From CABZJG01 sp902512685 (GTDB lineage: Bacteria > Pseudomonadota > Alphaproteobacteria > Rhodobacterales > Rhodobacteraceae), in NCBI GenBank assembly GCA_051201605.1, contig CP179201.1, forward strand, positions 1,674,001 to 1,738,000: a DNA stretch of 64,000 bases, written 5' to 3'. Below the pieces are notes generated by a model, which did no database searches, was not told where the DNA came from, and saw nothing but the letters and a program-made list of their open reading frames with translations. Made by a program: the position numbers and the translations under genes. Of this stretch, positions 18,553-27,102 are shown piece after piece (position 1 is the stretch's first letter; each line of letters opens with the position of its first letter).

Positions 18553-20166
18553 ATGGCAAAACAAAGGCTCTACCTTTACGACACGACGCTGCGCGATGGT
18601 GCGCAGACCCAAGGCGTGCAGTTTTCCACCCAAGATAAAGTGCAAATTTCTGCCGCGCTGGATGAGTTAGGCATTGATTATATCGAAGGCGGTTGGCCCG
18701 GAGCCAATCCAACAGACAGTGAGTTTTTCGATAAAGGCATCAAGACCCGCGCGACTCTGACCGCTTTTGGGATGACCAAACGGGCAGGGCGCTCGGCGGC
18801 CAATGATGATGTGCTGGCAGCGGTGATGAATGCCGGTACGCCCGCCGTCTGTCTTGTGGGCAAATCCCATGATTTTCATGTGGAAAAGGCGCTGGGTATT
18901 TCGCTTGAAGAAAACTTAACCTCCATTCGGCAATCCGTCGAACATATCGTTGCGCAGGGCCGTGAAGCGCTGTTTGATGCCGAGCATTTTTTCGATGGGT
19001 ATAAAGCCAATCCGGCCTATGCCATTGCTGCCATCAAGGCCGCCTATGATGCCGGTGCGCGCTGGGTGGTGCTGTGTGATACCAATGGCGGGGCATTGCC
19101 GGCAGAGGTTGGCACGATTGTGGGTGATGTTATTGCGGCGGGAGTCCCGGGGGATCATTTGGGCATTCATACCCATAATGATACCGAAAACGCGGTGGCC
19201 AACTCTTTGGCGGCGGTGGATGCGGGTGCGCGGCAGATCCAAGGCACGCTCAATGGCCTTGGTGAGCGCTGCGGAAATGCCAATCTGGTGTCGCTGATCC
19301 CAACGCTGTTGCTGAAAGAGCCCTATGCGAGCACATTTGAGACCGGCGTAAAACAAACGTCTTTACAGGGGCTTACGCGGACATCTCGGCTGCTTGATGA
19401 TATTTTGAACCGGGTGCCGGGGCGGCAGGCGGCTTATGTGGGGGCCTCGGCGTTTGCCCATAAAGCCGGCCTGCACGCCAGTGCGATCGCCAAAGATCCC
19501 AGCACCTATGAGCATGTGGACCCTGCGCAAGTAGGCAATGCGCGCATTATTCCGATGTCCAATCAGGCAGGTCAGTCGAACCTGCGCGAACGGCTGCGCG
19601 CGGCGGGCATTGCGGTTGAAAAGGGCGATCCGGCGCTGGGCCGTATTCTTGAGGTGATCAAAACCCGCGAGGCCGAGGGATATTCCTATGACACCGCGCA
19701 GGCCAGCTTTGAGCTGCTGGCGCGGCGCGAGCTGGGCCAATGCCCCGAATTTTTTGAGGTCAAGCGCTACCGCGCATCAGTCGAGCGCCGGAAAAACAAA
19801 TATAATCAAATGGTTAGCCTGTCCGAAGCCGTCGTCGTGGTTAAAGTGGGCGGGGTTAAAAAACTGTCCGTCAGCGAGTCGATGGATGAAATTGGCGCCG
19901 ATCGCGGGCCGGTCAATGCGCTGGCCAAAGCGCTGGCCAAAGACCTTGGACCCTATCAAGAAGTGATTGATGATCTGCACCTTGTGGACTTTAAAGTGCG
20001 CATAACTCAAGGCGGCACCGAGGCGGTGACACGGGTGGTGATCGACAGCGAAGATGCCCAAGGACGGCGCTGGGCCACGGTGGGGGTATCACCCAATATC
20101 GTGGATGCCAGCTTTGAGGCGCTGCTCGATGCGATCAACTGGAAACTGATCCGCGATTTGGGCTAA
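18553..20166 (+). CDS. cimA: Citramalate synthase
   Basis: HMGL-like enzyme that condenses pyruvate and acetyl-CoA to citramalate, giving a threonine-independent route to isoleucine. About 537 residues from the ATG at 18553 (MAKQRLYLYDTTLRDGAQ). The TIM-barrel carries YDTTLRDGAQTQ, LCDTNGGALPAEV and the metal pair GIHTHNDTENA; the C-terminal region (about 400-535) is the LeuA dimer/allosteric domain, which senses end product in relatives. Degenerate copies of the end of this gene occur downstream at 23887-24070, marking a recombination hotspot. Confidence 0.92.
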   Translation: MAKQRLYLYDTTLRDGAQTQGVQFSTQDKVQISAALDELGIDYIEGGWPGANPTDSEFFDKGIKTRATLTAFGMTKRAGRSAANDDVLAAVMNAGTPAVCLVGKSHDFHVEKALGISLEENLTSIRQSVEHIVAQGREALFDAEHFFDGYKANPAYAIAAIKAAYDAGARWVVLCDTNGGALPAEVGTIVGDVIAAGVPGDHLGIHTHNDTENAVANSLAAVDAGARQIQGTLNGLGERCGNANLVSLIPTLLLKEPYASTFETGVKQTSLQGLTRTSRLLDDILNRVPGRQAAYVGASAFAHKAGLHASAIAKDPSTYEHVDPAQVGNARIIPMSNQAGQSNLRERLRAAGIAVEKGDPALGRILEVIKTREAEGYSYDTAQASFELLARRELGQCPEFFEVKRYRASVERRKNKYNQMVSLSEAVVVVKVGGVKKLSVSESMDEIGADRGPVNALAKALAKDLGPYQEVIDDLHLVDFKVRITQGGTEAVTRVVIDSEDAQGRRWATVGVSPNIVDASFEALLDAINWKLIRDLG

Positions 20167-20241
20167 AACCGCCAAATTCCCACGTCGGTATTGCGTCTGT
20201 ATCGCGGCAGTTTCGCGGTGGTGGGAATTTTGGTGGGTTTT
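20165..20241 (+). terminator. Large inverted repeat after cimA (probable terminator)
   Basis: Left arm at 20165-20183 (AAAACCGCCAAATTCCCAC) pairs with the right arm at 20221-20241 (ending TTTGGTGGGTTTT) across a 37-base GC-rich loop, with small bulges. It overlaps the cimA stop. The same element recurs at 23987-24063 behind the degenerate cimA copy, where one G-U pair has become G-C. Confidence 0.6.
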
Positions 20242-20433
20242 CCAAGGAAATGCCGATTGAAATCCCTTGGTTGGGCATGGAAAAAGCCAAAAAATTACAG
20301 TGTGCAATACACTATATTTTAGAAAAAAATAATGATATGCTATCAAAAGTTGTATAATTGAAGGTAATAGGAAATAGAAAAGTCGCCATTATAGCCTCGT
20401 GGGTGCGGGGTATTCAATTAAGGGGTTTTTATT

Positions 20434-20568
20434 ATGGAATATATCATAATTGGTGCACTAGTGTTTGCCGTAATCGGAGGTTTTATTGACGGTGTAAAAG
20501 GGGCTGTCTGGGGTGCTGTTTTGGGTCCTATAGGTTTGATTATTGCTGCGATCCTCAAAGGAAAATGA
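20434..20568 (+). CDS. 44-residue glycine-rich membrane peptide
   Basis: A short gene coding for one strongly hydrophobic, Gly/Ala/Ile-rich chain (starts MEYIIIGALVFAVIGG, ends IIAAILKGK) that could form two short membrane spans around the central DGVKGAVWG. AAGGGG lies 8 bases before the ATG. It begins the AT-rich cassette downstream of cimA, 70 bp ahead of the 93-residue protein. Role unknown; small Gly-zipper-like peptides of this sort occur in toxin-antitoxin and phage-exclusion loci, which is only an analogy. Confidence 0.55.
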   Translation: MEYIIIGALVFAVIGGFIDGVKGAVWGAVLGPIGLIIAAILKGK

Positions 20569-20638
20569 CATTTTTCAAGTCAGTACTTTGATTGTTTCGC
20601 CATATAAATATGCATTTTAGAGATAGTCGGAAAATTAA

Positions 20639-20920
20639 ATGATAAAAACTACAGGATTTAAGGAGTTAATGAAAAAGAACGAGCAGATGGCAAAATTTGC
20701 TGCAGAAATAGATGGTGTGATAGCCACCGTAAGTTTTGATCCCAAAAATCCAGCAAATATTGAGGTGGCTATTCAAGCGATAAATGACGCAATCGATAAA
20801 AAAGCTAATGCCTATAAGCACAACGATTGGATACAAACTCTTGTCAAACAAATTAAAGAGCATGCTCGAAAAAGCGTTTTAGAGAAAGCCGCTGCGGCTC
20901 GATTGGAAAACAAAGATTAA
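20639..20920 (+). CDS. Small hypothetical protein, partner of the HEPN-like gene
   Basis: 93 residues, Lys/Ala rich and mostly helical by composition, with no signal or membrane segment and no family recognised. Its stop codon shares one base with the ATG of the next gene, so the two form a translationally coupled pair. The region is clearly more AT-rich than cimA. By position and size it could be the antidote or adaptor of the following HEPN-like protein, which is inference. Confidence 0.6.
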   Translation: MIKTTGFKELMKKNEQMAKFAAEIDGVIATVSFDPKNPANIEVAIQAINDAIDKKANAYKHNDWIQTLVKQIKEHARKSVLEKAAAARLENKD

Positions 20921-21825
20921 TGACTATAGACTCTGCAATTGAAGACCTTACAAATGCAATTCTTGACCTACAGCTAGCAGATTTTAATACTTACCAACGT
21001 CCAGTAAATAAAATGGCCTTAGCTATCAATGATCCGGCTTTGTTAGCAATCAACAAGAAACTGAAAGATGGAGTTGATTTTGAAAACTTCATCGAAAATT
21101 CTAACAGTGGCGGATCTATGATTGGCAGCGCAAATCTAAATTGGCCGTCTGAAACAGTGGCTGAGCTAGGCTTGGCTATTCAGATAATTGAAAGAGCAGG
21201 AAGTGACCCTAATTGGCTGGAGCAATTTGCACTAAATTGGTACTACGACGGCAACAACATCATAAGATCCATTCAGAAGCTAACTCGGTCAGTTTTTGTC
21301 CCGTTCGCTAGGGATTATAGATCCTATCTTGACAAAAATCACCTGCATGAACTTGGTGCGGCAAAAATTAGCCCAGCAGCCAAGCAAGTTGCAGTTGATC
21401 TTCGCAATTATGTTGAAAATATATCGGACCAAGAAACTCGTGCCTTTGTTGAAGAGGCCATTCAATGTCACGAATACAATCTATATCGATCCGCCATAGT
21501 CATGTCCTGGCTTGCCGCAATGGACGTTTTACTGAAATATGTTCACCTCAATCATCTCGACGATTTCAATAATGAGTCAAAACGGTTCAATAATAAATGG
21601 AAGGTTGCGAAAACACCTGACGACATTGCAATAATGAAAGAGTCTGATTTCCTTGATAGAATTACAGCGATTTCAATGATCGGAAAGAATTCAAAAGAAG
21701 AACTTAAAAAAGCTCTTGGATTAAGGAATGGATGTGGACACGCTAACACATTGCAAGTTGGTGCCAATATATCGGCAGCTCACATCGAGACACTGCTTCA
21801 AAACGTGTTTAAAAAATTCCTATAA
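20920..21825 (+). CDS. HEPN-like domain protein, possible RNase effector
   Basis: 301 residues, soluble, not recognised as a whole. The C-terminal third is helical and ends with GLRNGCGHANTL: R269 and H274 form an R-x4-H motif, the signature of HEPN RNases, preceded by a helical stretch with HEYNLYRSAIVMSWLAAMDVLL (183-204) that resembles the first HEPN helices. The N-terminal half (1-140) matches nothing I know. One-base overlap with the 93-residue gene. HEPN effectors act in toxin-antitoxin and abortive-infection systems; that role here is inferred from the motif and from the hotspot context. Confidence 0.55.
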   Translation: MTIDSAIEDLTNAILDLQLADFNTYQRPVNKMALAINDPALLAINKKLKDGVDFENFIENSNSGGSMIGSANLNWPSETVAELGLAIQIIERAGSDPNWLEQFALNWYYDGNNIIRSIQKLTRSVFVPFARDYRSYLDKNHLHELGAAKISPAAKQVAVDLRNYVENISDQETRAFVEEAIQCHEYNLYRSAIVMSWLAAMDVLLKYVHLNHLDDFNNESKRFNNKWKVAKTPDDIAIMKESDFLDRITAISMIGKNSKEELKKALGLRNGCGHANTLQVGANISAAHIETLLQNVFKKFL

Positions 21826-21840
21826 ATGGCCACCGATAGC

Positions 21841-21960
21841 CCCCCAATTGCCCCTTGAGCGAGGGGGCGCTCTCTGCCTGAGGGCAACTGCTGTCTGCCC
21901 CAAAGGTCTTTATGGTGTTTTGCGATGATATCCTTGCCAGTGCCGCCCAAATGTGGTCGC
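21841..21960 (+). repeat. Degenerate copy 1 of the psy 5' region
   Basis: This stretch aligns with 27034-27150, the leader and first codons of the squalene/phytoene synthase gene: shared are the TTGAGCG-GGGGGCGCT block, CAAAGGT and GATGATATCCTTGCC (21923-21937). Similarity fades after about 21950. It closes the HEPN cassette on its right. Confidence 0.85.
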
Positions 21961-22002
21961 CGGCGGCGAAGGGCTAAATGCCCCGCGCCTCTGCCGGTTT
22001 GA

Positions 22003-22179
22003 TTATTTTGCTTCGAAACTGCCGCACCAGTCCATGGGTTTGACCACCGGCCAGAAAGCCAGTTTATCCTGGGCAACGGCGCTTGGCGGATTGACCCTGC
22101 AGGCGCCCAAATCTGATCCTGCGGTCACCTGATGGTCTTCGTGTTTGAAATAAGCGCATTTATTACAGGCCTGTGACAT
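22003..22179 (-). CDS. 58-residue four-cysteine protein
   Basis: Mini-protein with Cys at positions 5, 8, 27 and 52 in a CxxC-x18-C-x24-C pattern, plus a conserved-looking end WPVVKPMDWCGSFEAK. The pattern suggests an Fe-S cluster or zinc site. The ATG at 22179 is preceded by GGAG at 8 bases. Similar small proteins ending WP-x-V...DWCG-x-F are widespread in proteobacteria without assigned function, as I recall. The 416-bp stretch upstream (to 22595) is AT-rich and holds only its presumed promoter. Confidence 0.7.
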   Translation of the reverse strand: MSQACNKCAYFKHEDHQVTAGSDLGACRVNPPSAVAQDKLAFWPVVKPMDWCGSFEAK

Positions 22180-22595
22180 CCCTAATCTCCTTTATCGGTT
22201 TTGATGTATATCGGCATGGCTTGCACCCGCTGGCTAACCGATATCCCTAGAATTAGAACTTTTCTAAAAAAGTCAATAAAAAGTAATAAAAACATATATT
22301 TGAGTATTTTACTCAATATTAATTCACCGATCTAAACACCAAAAATTCTTGATATTTCTTTGAAAAACCCATGTGCGCAAACAGGTCATTTTTTTGCGCA
22401 AATCAGAAAGAAAACTTCTGGTACGGGCGGTGAGCAGCCCTCAGGCCGCGCGGGGCATTGGCGGCGCTGTCCTGTGCCGCGGCATATAAAACGGCCAGTT
22501 TACAAGCGCGCGGGTGATTTTAAGCTTTTAAACCTGATCCCGCCTGTTACTCTGACACCGCGATTTTGCAGCAACTGAATGGGAGACCAACCCAA
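22180..22595. other. AT-rich intergenic stretch
   Basis: 416 bp between two divergent genes, with a run of poly-A/T around 22255-22320. It should contain the promoters of the four-Cys protein and of the MOSC gene. I see no ORF, hairpin terminator or RNA gene in it. Confidence 0.5.
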
Positions 22596-23060
22596 ATGTG
22601 GACCGGCCAGCTATTAGATATTCACACCAGTCCAACAGCCGGGTGTAAGATGGAAAAGCTAAGCTCAGCCACATTGATTGCCGGGGCCGGGATCGCAGGC
22701 GACCGCTATCAGCAAGGCACAGGAAAATATTCACAAATTGAAGATATTCGCGATGTCACCTTGATAGAAATTGAAACCCTAGAGGCGCTCAGGCGGGACC
22801 ATAACATATGCCTTGCACCCGAAGAGCACCGCCGCAACCTGACCGTTCGGGATGTGCCGTTAAACCATCTGGTGGGCAAACGCTTTTGGGTGGGCGATGT
22901 TTTATTGCTGGGCGGTCGGCTTAACACGCCCTGCCGCTATCTTGATCTGGTGACCGGCAAAAGCGTTTGTGATCTTTTAAAGCATCGCTCGGGGCTGAAT
23001 TGTGCAATCATCGCGGGCGGCGACATAAAGGTTGGGGATGCGGTTAAGCTTTCCGGCTGA
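22596..23060 (+). CDS. MOSC domain protein
   Basis: About 154 residues from the ATG at 22596 (MWTGQLLDIHTSPTAG). MOSC domains handle molybdenum cofactor sulfur; the family Cys is present in LNTPCRYLD, and the start of the domain (GIAGDRYQQGTG) and the VRDVPLNHLVGKRFWVGD strand are typical. It is a stand-alone domain like YiiM relatives, which reduce N-hydroxylated compounds, but no beta-barrel or ferredoxin fusion is present. GGGAG lies 12 bases upstream. It sits between two hotspot scars. Confidence 0.8.
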   Translation: MWTGQLLDIHTSPTAGCKMEKLSSATLIAGAGIAGDRYQQGTGKYSQIEDIRDVTLIEIETLEALRRDHNICLAPEEHRRNLTVRDVPLNHLVGKRFWVGDVLLLGGRLNTPCRYLDLVTGKSVCDLLKHRSGLNCAIIAGGDIKVGDAVKLSG

Positions 23061-23296
23061 TGCGCGCCATGGAAAGGCTTTGTAAAGCCTTGCGGGCACT
23101 TTATCAAAAGCTTGGGGGCAGTGGCCCGGCAACCATAGTGGAAACCCGCATATACCATCGCGCCAACACAGTGGTTTTGGATTGTGTATCTTTCCTCTTT
23201 TACCTAAAAAGCAGAAGCACATTTAAAAACAGCTGCCTAAAATGATGGAACCGTCCATCGCAGTATGGTCAGCAATTGCATTAGAAAGTAAGTCAT

Positions 23297-23716
23297 ATGA
23301 AAAATCGATTAACCCAATTTGTATTGATATTTGTCACATATATCGTAGTGGATGTTGCCTACCAGTTGTCGGTTGGGCTAAAATTCATGGGGGAGCTTTA
23401 TGAAAGCGCCGGTATTCGTGATGTGATGTCAGAGCAGCCCAACCATGCTTGGACGATTTTGTTTTTCTTTGTCATGATCGCCTTTGTTTTGCTAAAACTG
23501 GCTGTGCAGCCGGCGATTGAGACAGGGCAGTACAGGGCTGCAATCCAAAACGGTGCGCTTGTTGGGATTGCGGCCTATGGCACCACGGGGCTTGTCTTTT
23601 TATGGACCATCACCGGGTTTCCGTTTTTGGCACTTGGTGAGTTTCTGGTAGAAGGCATCGTGTTTTGTTCGGTCTCAAGCGGGTTGACGGCCTATCTGGT
23701 GCTGCGCAAACGCTGA
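23297..23716 (+). CDS. DUF2177 family membrane protein
   Basis: 139 residues with four hydrophobic segments (about 5-25, 50-70, 83-105, 112-134). The second half (GALVGIAAYGTTGLVFLWTI) resembles the DUF2177 signature, although the usual YD-x-TN is replaced by YGTTGL. No function is known. It stands alone, with gaps of 236 bp upstream and a cimA remnant downstream, and belongs to the middle segment of the hotspot. Confidence 0.6.
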   Translation: MKNRLTQFVLIFVTYIVVDVAYQLSVGLKFMGELYESAGIRDVMSEQPNHAWTILFFFVMIAFVLLKLAVQPAIETGQYRAAIQNGALVGIAAYGTTGLVFLWTITGFPFLALGEFLVEGIVFCSVSSGLTAYLVLRKR

Positions 23717-23886
23717 TTTTTTGGCTTTAATGCGGTGCTTTAGCCAAGGTTTTCGGCTTTTTTCGGTCTGCGCATAGGGCGGCGTTGTCCTGCGGGCGCA
23801 CGCGTATCTATTATCCAGCCTCGCTGATCGGGGCGCTGTAAAACAATGGCAGCGTTGCGACTTTGCTCTTTGAAAGGCGCAGGGTT

Positions 23887-24070
23887 GGCGCTGGACCAAG
23901 GTGGGGGCCTCGCCCAATAGTGTGGACGCCAGCTTTTGGGGTGCTGCTCGATGCGACCCGTTGGAAACGGGTTCGTGATCGGGGTTAAAACCGCCAAATT
24001 CCCACATCGGTATTGCGTCAGTATCACGGCAGTTTCGCGGTGGTTGGAATTTTGGCGGGTTTTTGGCCAA
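23887..24070 (+). pseudogene. Degenerate copy of the cimA 3' end and its terminator
   Basis: Aligns base for base with 20067-20250: last codons of cimA, stop, and the following inverted repeat. One extra G after AGCTTTTGG breaks the frame, and many differences fall at third-codon positions, so this is an old or foreign allele rather than a fresh duplication. It opens the second cassette (24283-25077) on its left. The hairpin arms are at 23987-24005 and 24044-24063. Confidence 0.88.
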
Positions 24071-24282
24071 AACGACGCTTCAAAATTTTTGAACAGGCAT
24101 GGCAAATGCCAAGAAATCAAAATGTAAAAATCTCTTTTAAATAGAATAAAATAATTGTATAATCATTTAGGTTGTGCGTTAAAAAATTTACCAAGCATTA
24201 CGATCATAAAGCTAGAGGATTAGATCAGTGGAGTGCTGGATGAGCGCGATTGGCTCATGTTATAAGCTAAAGGAATTTGGTT

Positions 24283-24594
24283 ATGTCAGAAGAGCAGAAG
24301 ATACTGGATGTTGAGGCGATTGTTGATCAGGCGTTCGAATACTTTGATAAACTTATGAAAAAGTCTGGAAACTTGCATGGGGTTTTGTTGGAAGGTTTAG
24401 AACCTAAAGATAACGGATGGATCGTTTCCATCGGTTTCGATGGAGGTATCGAGGAAACTTAGCAAGAAACTGGAAATATTGCCCGGTCTTTACTGGGCAA
24501 TTTTAATGAAAAGACCACCAAGACCACCAAGACCATTCGACTGGTGCGGTGCGTCCATTTGGACAATCAAGGTAAATTCGAGAAACTTACTTGA
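24283..24594 (+). pseudogene. Toxin-partner gene interrupted by an in-frame amber codon
   Basis: The frame from ATG 24283 (AAAGGAAT upstream) runs 59 codons to a TAG at 24460-24462 (after GGIEET) and then stays open in the same frame for another 43 codons to TGA at 24592-24594, ending IRLVRCVHLDNQGKFEKLT. The whole 103-codon reading resembles small partners of PIN-domain toxins (VLLEGLEP...WIVSIGFD, then a final strand with VHLD-x-QGKF). Three direct 9-base units encode KTTKTTKT. The far stop is 3 bp before the PIN gene. Either a nonsense mutation or a shortened product plus reinitiation is possible. Confidence 0.7.
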
Positions 24595-24597
24595 GCC

Positions 24598-25077
24598 GTG
24601 GCCTATGTTTTGTTGGATAGCGGACCGCTGGTCTTGTTTGTTTTTGGTGCTTTGCGGCCTGATCTTGTTGGAACAGGAAAGACCCAACAGCATACTCGAA
24701 GAATGTGGATGAAATTGAATGATGAGTTACCAGAAATTCGTAAACACATCTCATTGCCAAACGTTCTAGCTGAAGCCTCCAACCATTTAGGATCTGGTAA
24801 ACAACAAGCATTTGATGGTGCCGCTTTCGCATTGAGCCGCTACATTGTAAATCTTGAAGAGATATTTCAGCCTAGTAAAACCGTTACTCAACTTTCAGAG
24901 TACGAGAAGGTAGGCCTTGCGGATGCTGCCATTATTTCATGTGTTCCTCGGCTGAAAAAAGAAAAAGTTCGAGTATTCACCCAAGATTATCAGTTATACA
25001 ACCGACTTTCACAGTATGATGTAGACTGCGTGAATATCATGCACTGGCTCACCCCAAATCGAAAATATTATTCATAA
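24598..25077 (+). CDS. PIN-like domain protein, probable RNase toxin
   Basis: 159 residues beginning at GTG 24598, MAYVLLDSGPLVL. The PIN acidic residues are all in place: D7, E59 (LPNVLAEASN), D109 (GLADAAII) and D130 (RVFTQDYQLY). PIN toxins of the VapC sort are Mg-dependent RNases, usually neutralised by the gene just upstream; here that partner is split by an amber codon. An insertion around 20-45 is longer than in compact VapC proteins. AT-rich compared with flanking genes, consistent with transfer. Confidence 0.75.
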   Translation: MAYVLLDSGPLVLFVFGALRPDLVGTGKTQQHTRRMWMKLNDELPEIRKHISLPNVLAEASNHLGSGKQQAFDGAAFALSRYIVNLEEIFQPSKTVTQLSEYEKVGLADAAIISCVPRLKKEKVRVFTQDYQLYNRLSQYDVDCVNIMHWLTPNRKYYS

Positions 25078-25210
25078 ATACTGCGCGTTGAATTTGTATT
25101 ACAAATTAAGCCCGTCACCAGTTTAGCTCTACCGTTTGCATACTTCCATCCATTTTTTGCTGGAAGTTGTCCTAGATCGACTTCTCACGAACGGCCTCTC
25201 TGGCCCAATC

Positions 25211-25372
25211 CCCCCATTTGCCCCTTGAGCGTGGGGGCGCTCTCTGCCAGAGGGCAACCTCTGTCTGCCGCAAAGGTCTTTATCGCGTTTCCCGATGATA
25301 TCCTTGCCTGTGCCCGCCGGCCCAAACGCGGCGATGCGGCGCGGTTGCGCGCGGTGATGGCCGCGCCGACGT
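25211..25372 (+). repeat. Degenerate copy 2 of the psy 5' region
   Basis: Aligns with 27034-27194. The block GATGATATCCTTGCCTGTGC is identical, and GGCGATGCGGCGCGGTT follows. The start codon position reads ATC instead of ATG, so it cannot serve as a start. It is closer to copy 1 (21841-21960) than to the intact gene in the leader part. It closes the PIN cassette on its right. Confidence 0.9.
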
Positions 25373-25490
25373 CCGCTAAGCGGGACAGAGCAGGCATTCA
25401 GAAGAACTATGCGAACGACCGTTGCATTCGTCTCTAGCCCGATGTACGCCGATAATTGCATACCATCGCTGCACAAAGGGAGCCGAAATC

Positions 25491-26528
25491 GTGAGCAAGC
25501 TACACGTTGAGGATACGGTCGAAGTTGCCCCTGATCTTGCAGTCGAAACAGCCCGGACCCTTTTTGTTGCTGCAGGCGCGCCGGCTGATGTTGCGGACGA
25601 AGTCGCGGGCCACCTTGTCGAAGCCGAGCAATGCGGTGTTGCCTCACACGGCATCGTTCGCACTCTGCAATACACGCGCGAGATGTTGGACGGCAGATTG
25701 AACCCAGAGGCAAGACCTGAAATTCTGGGGCAGGACGACAACCGATTTACGGTACAGGCGCATGGCGGCATTGGCATTCCAGCGATGCGCGTGGCGCACG
25801 AGCTGGCAGCAAAACAAGCAGTCGACAAGGGCTTGGCAACCGTCGCAGTGTTAGGCGCAGGTCACACAGGTCGGCTGGGCGCATTCGGTGAGGGTGCTGC
25901 AAAAAAGGGCTGTCTGACCATTGCCCTTGGCGGTGGCAACCGCAAACGTTGGCGCATGGTGGCGCCATATGGTGGGCGCGATGCGTTGTTGCCGACAAAT
26001 CCCTATTGCATCGCGATACCGGGCGGCGACCGGGGGCCGGTTGTGCTCGACATTGCCACCTCTCAGGCGGCAGGCGGTTGGATTTACGCAGCGCGTACTG
26101 CGGGGGTTGACCTGCCCGTCGGGCTTATTGTGGACCGCGACGGCAATCCGTCGCGCAATCCGGGTGACTACTTCGATGGAGGCGCCATCCTACCCAAAGG
26201 CGGCCCGTTGGGGTATGGCCTGGCCCTGATTGCCGAACTTGTCGGGGAAGCGATGCTTGGACCCGTGCCGAAAGGCGAGATCAACTGGTTGGTCTTGGCG
26301 CTGAATTGTCACAACTACAACGAGGCCCCAATGATGCAAGCGGCCGCCGAGGAAGTCCTTTCCGAAATCCGCGCCTCCACGCCTGCATCAGATCACGAAC
26401 AGGTGCTCATCCCAGGCGAGCGCGAACGGGACGCTCTTGCGAAGTCGACGCACGGGCCGCTCACGGTTCCCCGACGGATTTGGACTGCTATACAGACTAT
26501 GGAGCAGGACTTCGCACCGCCGAAATAG
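25491..26528 (+). CDS. Malate/L-lactate dehydrogenase (Ldh2) family oxidoreductase
   Basis: NAD(P)-dependent 2-hydroxyacid or imino-acid oxidoreductase of the Ldh2 family, 345 residues from the GTG at 25491 (GGGAG 8 bases before). Family features: EAEQCGVASHGIVR, the cofactor region VLGAGHTGRLGAFGE, PTNPYCIAIPGG, VLDIATSQAAGG and PLGYGLALIAELVG. Members include malate, ureidoglycolate and pipecolate/proline reductases, not separable here. It is GC-rich relative to the PIN cassette and lies alone between a psy scar and an AraC remnant, so it looks like separate cargo. Confidence 0.85.
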   Translation: MSKLHVEDTVEVAPDLAVETARTLFVAAGAPADVADEVAGHLVEAEQCGVASHGIVRTLQYTREMLDGRLNPEARPEILGQDDNRFTVQAHGGIGIPAMRVAHELAAKQAVDKGLATVAVLGAGHTGRLGAFGEGAAKKGCLTIALGGGNRKRWRMVAPYGGRDALLPTNPYCIAIPGGDRGPVVLDIATSQAAGGWIYAARTAGVDLPVGLIVDRDGNPSRNPGDYFDGGAILPKGGPLGYGLALIAELVGEAMLGPVPKGEINWLVLALNCHNYNEAPMMQAAAEEVLSEIRASTPASDHEQVLIPGERERDALAKSTHGPLTVPRRIWTAIQTMEQDFAPPK

Positions 26529-26568
26529 GGAATAATCTGTCTCGATTGTTTCAGCCGGACGACTTTAC

Positions 26569-26917
26569 CTGCACCAAAAGCAGAGGTTCAAGGCAATCTT
26601 TAAGATCCGCGCCGAGTTTCGCCGATCATTGTCGGTCGCCGAATTGGCCCAGACCGCGGGGATGCGCCAGTCATCCTTCCATGGTCATTTTAAACATGTG
26701 AAAGGTTAAACATGTGACGGGCACGACCCCGCTTCAGTACCAGAAGAATCTTCGCAGAATCGCAGCGCGCAACTTGCTTCAAACCAGGCGACACAGCCCC
26801 TCATCGGCAAGTTTTGAAGTCGGGTATGAAACCCCGTCACATTTTAGCCGTGTCTTTCCGCGAAAGTTTGGGGTTACGCTAAGTAAAGTGGCGTCCGCTG
26901 CCTTGGAACATGTGTGA
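26569..26917 (+). pseudogene. AraC-family regulator remnant, frameshifted
   Basis: Only the DNA-binding C-terminus remains. The first helix-turn-helix (FRRSLSVAELAQTAGM..SFHGHFKHV) is read up to 26700; the second (TGTTPLQYQKNLRRI ... VGYETPSHFSRVFPRKFG) continues one frame later from 26714. A 16-base tandem duplication (TAAACATGTGAAAGGT, 26691-26706, with the copy beginning at 26707) causes the shift and adds a stop; removing it restores a continuous AraC domain. The sensor half is absent, so it was truncated by the upstream gene as well. Confidence 0.85.
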
Positions 26918-27102
26918 CATTTTTCCCAATCCGACTCTTCATCTGACATTCATTGTGGACGCGGCATTAGTCCCTTTGGCAAAAAAACTGACGTTCTCTG
27001 CAATTTGAATGAAAGGGCAGCTTTGGGCCGCCGCCCCCATTGGCTCTTGAGCGCGGGGGCGCTATATGCCAGAGGGCATCTGTTCTTTTTCCAAAGGTTT
27101 CT

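Noticed and set aside
20165..20241. The cimA inverted repeat as an integron attC site
   Set aside because: No integrase, no GTT-AAC core; the arms and T-rich end fit a terminator better.
23060..23245. 61-codon ORF directly after the MOSC gene
   Set aside because: Starts inside the MOSC stop region by chance; low-complexity end, no family.
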